This document shows positions 61,851-64,000 of a stretch of DNA of 64,000 nt, piece after piece; position 1 is the first letter of the stretch; each line of letters starts with the position of its first letter. The notes under the pieces were generated by a model, which saw nothing but the letters and a program-made list of their open reading frames with translations, was not told the DNA's origin and searched no databases. Source of the DNA: Pseudideonella sakaiensis (lineage in GTDB: Bacteria > Pseudomonadota > Gammaproteobacteria > Burkholderiales > Burkholderiaceae_C); NCBI RefSeq assembly GCF_001293525.1, contig NZ_BBYR01000007.1, forward strand, positions 186,001-250,000, in the 5' to 3' direction. Position numbers and translations under genes: made by a program.

Positions 61851-61883
61851 GAACGAGGCCGCCACGAGCGGCCTCGTTCGTTT
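61851..61883 (+). terminator. Rho-independent terminator of rplM-rpsI
   Basis: A perfect 12-bp stem (61851-61862 with 61868-61879, GAACGAGGCCGC and its complement) with a five-base loop, followed by GTTT. It lies 138 bases after the rpsI stop and 20 bases before the next gene. The stretch from 61714 to 61850 is GC-rich, and I see no gene in it. Confidence 0.85.
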
Positions 61884-61902
61884 CCGGGACGGCGATCGAA
61901 CC

Positions 61903-62625
61903 ATGCGACTGAAGCTGCTGCGCCGACGGCTGTCGATCAGCGCGCCGCGCATGATCGTGCGCAGCCACCTGCCCTGGCCGCTGCGCTGGGCCGTGGTGGC
62001 GCTGACGCTGGGCTTCTCCGCGGCGCTGGCGGCCTGGGCCTTCGAGGTCGGCAAGGGCCTGGCCGGCCTGGACCGCGACGCCAAGCGCGAGCTGGTGCAG
62101 TTGCGCGACGAGGTGCTGCAGCTGCGGCGCGAGCGCGACCAGGCCGTCACCGTGGCGAACGCGGCCGACAGCCTGCTGAAGGCCGAGCGCGCCGCGCAGG
62201 ACAAGCTCGCGCAGCAGGTGCGCCAGATCGAGGGCGAGAACCTGGCGCTGAAGGCGGACCTCGGCTTCTTCGAGCGTTTGCTGCCGACGCAGGCCGCCGA
62301 GGGCATCAGCATCCGGGCGCTGCAGGCCCAGGTCCAGGAGAACGGCCAGATCCGCTACCAGCTGCTGGTGATGCAGTCCGGCACCAAGGCCCAGGCCGAG
62401 TTCACGGGGCGCTATGCGCTGACGCTGATCGGCACGCAGGAAGGCCGGCCCTGGGTCTACCCCGTGCCGCCGGGCCCGCAGGGAGCGCAGACGCTGCAGC
62501 TGCGCCAGTACGTGCGCCTCGAGGGCGTGCTCGATGTGCCGCCGCAGGCCGTGGTAAAAAGCGTGCAGGTTTCGGTGTCGGATGCGTCCGGTGCCGTGCG
62601 CGCGACGCAGACCGTCCCCCTCTGA
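61903..62625 (+). CDS. Membrane-anchored coiled-coil protein, DUF6776-like
   Basis: 240 residues. After a basic start (LRRRLSISAPRMIVR) there is one transmembrane helix (residues about 27-47, VVALTLGFSAALAAWAFEVG), a coiled coil of about 60 residues (LVQLRDEVLQLRRERDQAV, AERAAQDKLAQQVRQIEGEN) and a beta-rich C-terminal domain (YQLLVMQSGTKAQAEFTGRYAL). The same kind of gene is often next to bactofilin and erpA in Burkholderiales, and is annotated as unknown function. A scaffold or cell-shape role with the bactofilin is plausible but not shown. Confidence 0.8.
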   Translation: MRLKLLRRRLSISAPRMIVRSHLPWPLRWAVVALTLGFSAALAAWAFEVGKGLAGLDRDAKRELVQLRDEVLQLRRERDQAVTVANAADSLLKAERAAQDKLAQQVRQIEGENLALKADLGFFERLLPTQAAEGISIRALQAQVQENGQIRYQLLVMQSGTKAQAEFTGRYALTLIGTQEGRPWVYPVPPGPQGAQTLQLRQYVRLEGVLDVPPQAVVKSVQVSVSDASGAVRATQTVPL

Positions 62626-62683
62626 CTCCCGCCCGGCGCCGTCGGCCACCGACGGCGCCGGGCTCTCTTTCGCTGGAGACCCC

Positions 62684-63091
62684 ATGTTCGGCAAGAAGCA
62701 ACAGGCGCCGATCCGCACCCTGATCGGCGAGGGCACCGTGATCCGCGGCGAACTCAGCTTCGCCGACGGCCTGCGCATCGATGGCGAGGTCTACGGCGAC
62801 GTGAAGTCGATCGGCGACGGCCGCAACATCCTCGTCATCAGCGAGAAGGCCCGCGTGGAGGGTTCGGTATCGGCCGGGCACGTGATCGTCAACGGGGTCG
62901 TCGTCGGCCCGGTCACCTCGACCGAACTGCTCGAGCTGCAGCCCAAGGCCAGCATCAGCGGCGACGTGACCTACGGCGCGCTGGAGATGCACCAGGGCGC
63001 CCTGATCGACGGCGAGCTGCGTCCGCTGAAGGGCGAGGCGCGCGACAGCGAGAAACCCCCACTGAAGCTGGCGGCATCCAATCAGGGATAA
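62684..63091 (+). CDS. Bactofilin
   Basis: 135 residues of the polymer-forming cytoskeletal family. TLIGEGTVIRGELSFADGLRIDGEVYGDV and ISEKARVEGSVSAGHVIVNGVVVGPV show the short beta-helix repeats (G-x-[IV]-x-G pattern). The ends are charged and disordered, as usual. It should form filaments on the inner membrane that place cell-wall or other machinery. A CTGGAGA ribosome-binding site precedes ATG 62684. It lies 58 bases after the coiled-coil gene and is probably co-transcribed. Confidence 0.94.
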   Translation: MFGKKQQAPIRTLIGEGTVIRGELSFADGLRIDGEVYGDVKSIGDGRNILVISEKARVEGSVSAGHVIVNGVVVGPVTSTELLELQPKASISGDVTYGALEMHQGALIDGELRPLKGEARDSEKPPLKLAASNQG

Positions 63092-63124
63092 TTCCCACTG
63101 TTTTCGTCGACCAAGGAGACGCAC

Positions 63125-63502
63125 GTGAGTGCCGTTGCGCAAACCGTTCAGGACGCCAGCTTCGAGAATCCGCCGCTGCCGCTGGTCTTCACCGACAGCG
63201 CCGCGTCGAAGGTGAAGGAACTCGTCGACGAGGAAGGCAACCCGGAGCTGAAGCTGCGCGTCTTCGTGCAGGGCGGTGGCTGCTCGGGTTTCCAGTACGG
63301 CTTCACCTTCGACGAGATCGTCAACGAGGACGACACGCAGATGGAGAAGAACGGCGTCACGCTGCTGATCGACGCGATGAGCCTGCAGTACCTCGTCGGC
63401 GCCGAGATCGACTACAAGGACGACCTGCAGGGCGCCCAGTTCGTGATCAAGAACCCGAACGCGACGACGACCTGCGGCTGCGGATCCAGCTTCTCGGTCT
63501 GA
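63125..63502 (+). CDS. erpA: Iron-sulfur cluster insertion protein ErpA
   Basis: 125 residues of the A-type carrier family. The three cluster-binding cysteines are present: C53 in [11 protein letters not shown] and C117/C119 in [10 protein letters not shown]. It carries Fe-S clusters to target enzymes. The start is GTG at 63125 with an AAGGAG ribosome-binding site eight bases upstream. A terminator follows 42 bases after the stop. Confidence 0.97.
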   Translation: MSAVAQTVQDASFENPPLPLVFTDSAASKVKELVDEEGNPELKLRVFVQGGGCSGFQYGFTFDEIVNEDDTQMEKNGVTLLIDAMSLQYLVGAEIDYKDDLQGAQFVIKNPNATTTCGCGSSFSV

Positions 63503-63543
63503 GCCTCGCCGGTCCGGCGCCGCGCCGGATCCTGCACTGAAAG

Positions 63544-63574
63544 GAAAGCCGCCCCCGGGCGGCTTTCGGCTTTT
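63544..63574. terminator. Bidirectional terminator between erpA and anmK
   Basis: GAAAGCCGCCC (63544-63554) and its exact complement (63557-63567) form an 11-bp hairpin with two central bases; TTTT at 63571-63574 follows on plus, and AAGG-type A-rich bases upstream can serve the minus strand. It lies between the convergent ends of erpA and anmK. Confidence 0.8.
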
Positions 63575-64000
63575 CAGCCGGCCGGGTAGAGCGCGCCGAG
63601 CACCCGCGGGCCGCGTGCGCCGGTGACCGCCGGGAGGTTGCCGGCCCGCCGCAGCACGAAGGCCCGTGCGAGCCACGCGAAGGCGACCGCCTCGACCTGG
63701 TCCACCGGCAGGCCGGCGGCATCCGTCGGCGCCACCAGCAACCGGGGGCAGCGCGCGGCGAGGCGGTCCATCAGCGCCAGGTTGCGCGCGCCACCGCCGC
63801 AGACCAGCAGGCGCTGGGCGGCGGGTGCGTGGCGGCGCAGGTCCTCGGCGCAGACGCTGGCGGTGAGCTCCAGCAGCGTGGCCTGCACGTCCTGCGCGGC
63901 CGCGTCCGAGGCCTCGGCGGACGGGTCCGCTAGGCAGGCTTCGAGCCAGCCGAGGTCGAACAGGTCGCGCCCCGTGCTCTTCGGCGGCGGCGCTGCGAAG
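63574..64000 (-). CDS. anmK: Anhydro-N-acetylmuramic acid kinase (partial, N-terminus beyond the right edge)
   Basis: About 142 C-terminal residues are visible; the frame is open to the edge. It shows KSTGRDLFDLGWLEACL (the conserved KSTGRE/D-F motif of AnmK), ATLLELTASVCAEDLRR, LLVCGGGARNLALMDRL (the GGGxxN sugar/ATP motif), and AGLPVDQVEAVAFAWLA, which is typical of the family end. AnmK phosphorylates anhydroMurNAc during recycling of the cell wall, upstream of MurU, whose gene is at 13.3 kb. It ends on the erpA terminator. Confidence 0.95.
   Translation of the reverse strand, partial: FAAPPPKSTGRDLFDLGWLEACLADPSAEASDAAAQDVQATLLELTASVCAEDLRRHAPAAQRLLVCGGGARNLALMDRLAARCPRLLVAPTDAAGLPVDQVEAVAFAWLARAFVLRRAGNLPAVTGARGPRVLGALYPAG

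Noticed and set aside
59710-62778. One open frame of over 1000 codons on minus spanning rplM and rpsI
   Set aside because: Only the last 256 codons (the acetyltransferase) show a recognisable fold; the rest is antisense to ribosomal protein genes.

Overview
The window is about 64 kb of very GC-rich chromosome with tightly packed genes and no tRNA, rRNA, CRISPR, prophage or insertion sequence that I could see. The gene set and order (rplM-rpsI, then a DUF6776-type gene, a bactofilin, erpA and anmK; a birA lacking the DNA-binding domain beside a SPOR protein; a topoisomerase III facing a SET-domain gene; Bug-type solute-binding protein; several IclR and AraC regulators) point to a betaproteobacterium of the Burkholderiales, probably the Rubrivivax/Leptothrix/Piscinibacter side. 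That placement is inference from gene content and base composition only.

Layout. 1-7.1 kb: a glutathione S-transferase cut by the left edge, codA-type cytosine deaminase, topB, a SET-domain methyltransferase gene, birA and a SPOR protein. 7.1-12.8 kb (minus): a secreted subtilase with a GlyGly-CTERM-like tail, then the tktA / TonB-like / gapA operon. 12.9-23.4 kb: speD-murU, an aldo/keto reductase, pepP, a twin-PAS diguanylate cyclase, a small membrane protein, a FrnE-like oxidoreductase, rdgC, a flavin reductase-like protein, a nitronate monooxygenase and a metallo-hydrolase. 23.6-33 kb: a hybrid histidine kinase, two divergent AraC regulators, an acyltransferase, alkB, and the peroxide-defence pair ahpC-ahpF, whose 278-base spacer is full of stem-loops.

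33.2-40.8 kb is an aromatic degradation block: mtnN and an IclR regulator on minus, divergent from a metallo-beta-lactamase-fold protein, a flavin hydroxylase fused to a DUF2783 domain, hmgA and fahA. The hydroxylase probably makes homogentisate (perhaps from 3-hydroxyphenylacetate), which HmgA and FahA then take toward fumarate and acetoacetate. A 7-5-7 palindrome covers the -35 box of this operon. 40.8-49.2 kb has a second IclR regulator divergent from an unassigned six-gene set (two acyl-CoA ligases, Bug protein, class II aldolase, 2-hydroxyacid dehydrogenase, SxxK serine hydrolase), with its own 6-5-6 palindromes on both sides of the intergenic region.

49.3-54 kb: a hemerythrin-like protein behind an FNR-type box, then a TPR-bearing Ser/Thr kinase convergent with an ECF sigma factor in which the usual acidic region 2.2 motif is replaced by threonines. 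This suggests a sigma factor switched on by phosphorylation. 54-64 kb: ybdK, a Kef-type antiporter, htpG with a near-consensus heat-shock promoter, srkA, a GNAT acetyltransferase, rplM-rpsI with a clear terminator, a coiled-coil membrane protein, a bactofilin, erpA, and the C-terminal part of anmK cut by the right edge.

The strongest candidates for new biology are the kinase/ECF pair with its neighbouring DUF3617 gene, the single-chain flavin hydroxylase-DUF2783 fusion, the IclR-controlled operon of unknown substrate, and the structured ahpC-ahpF spacer.
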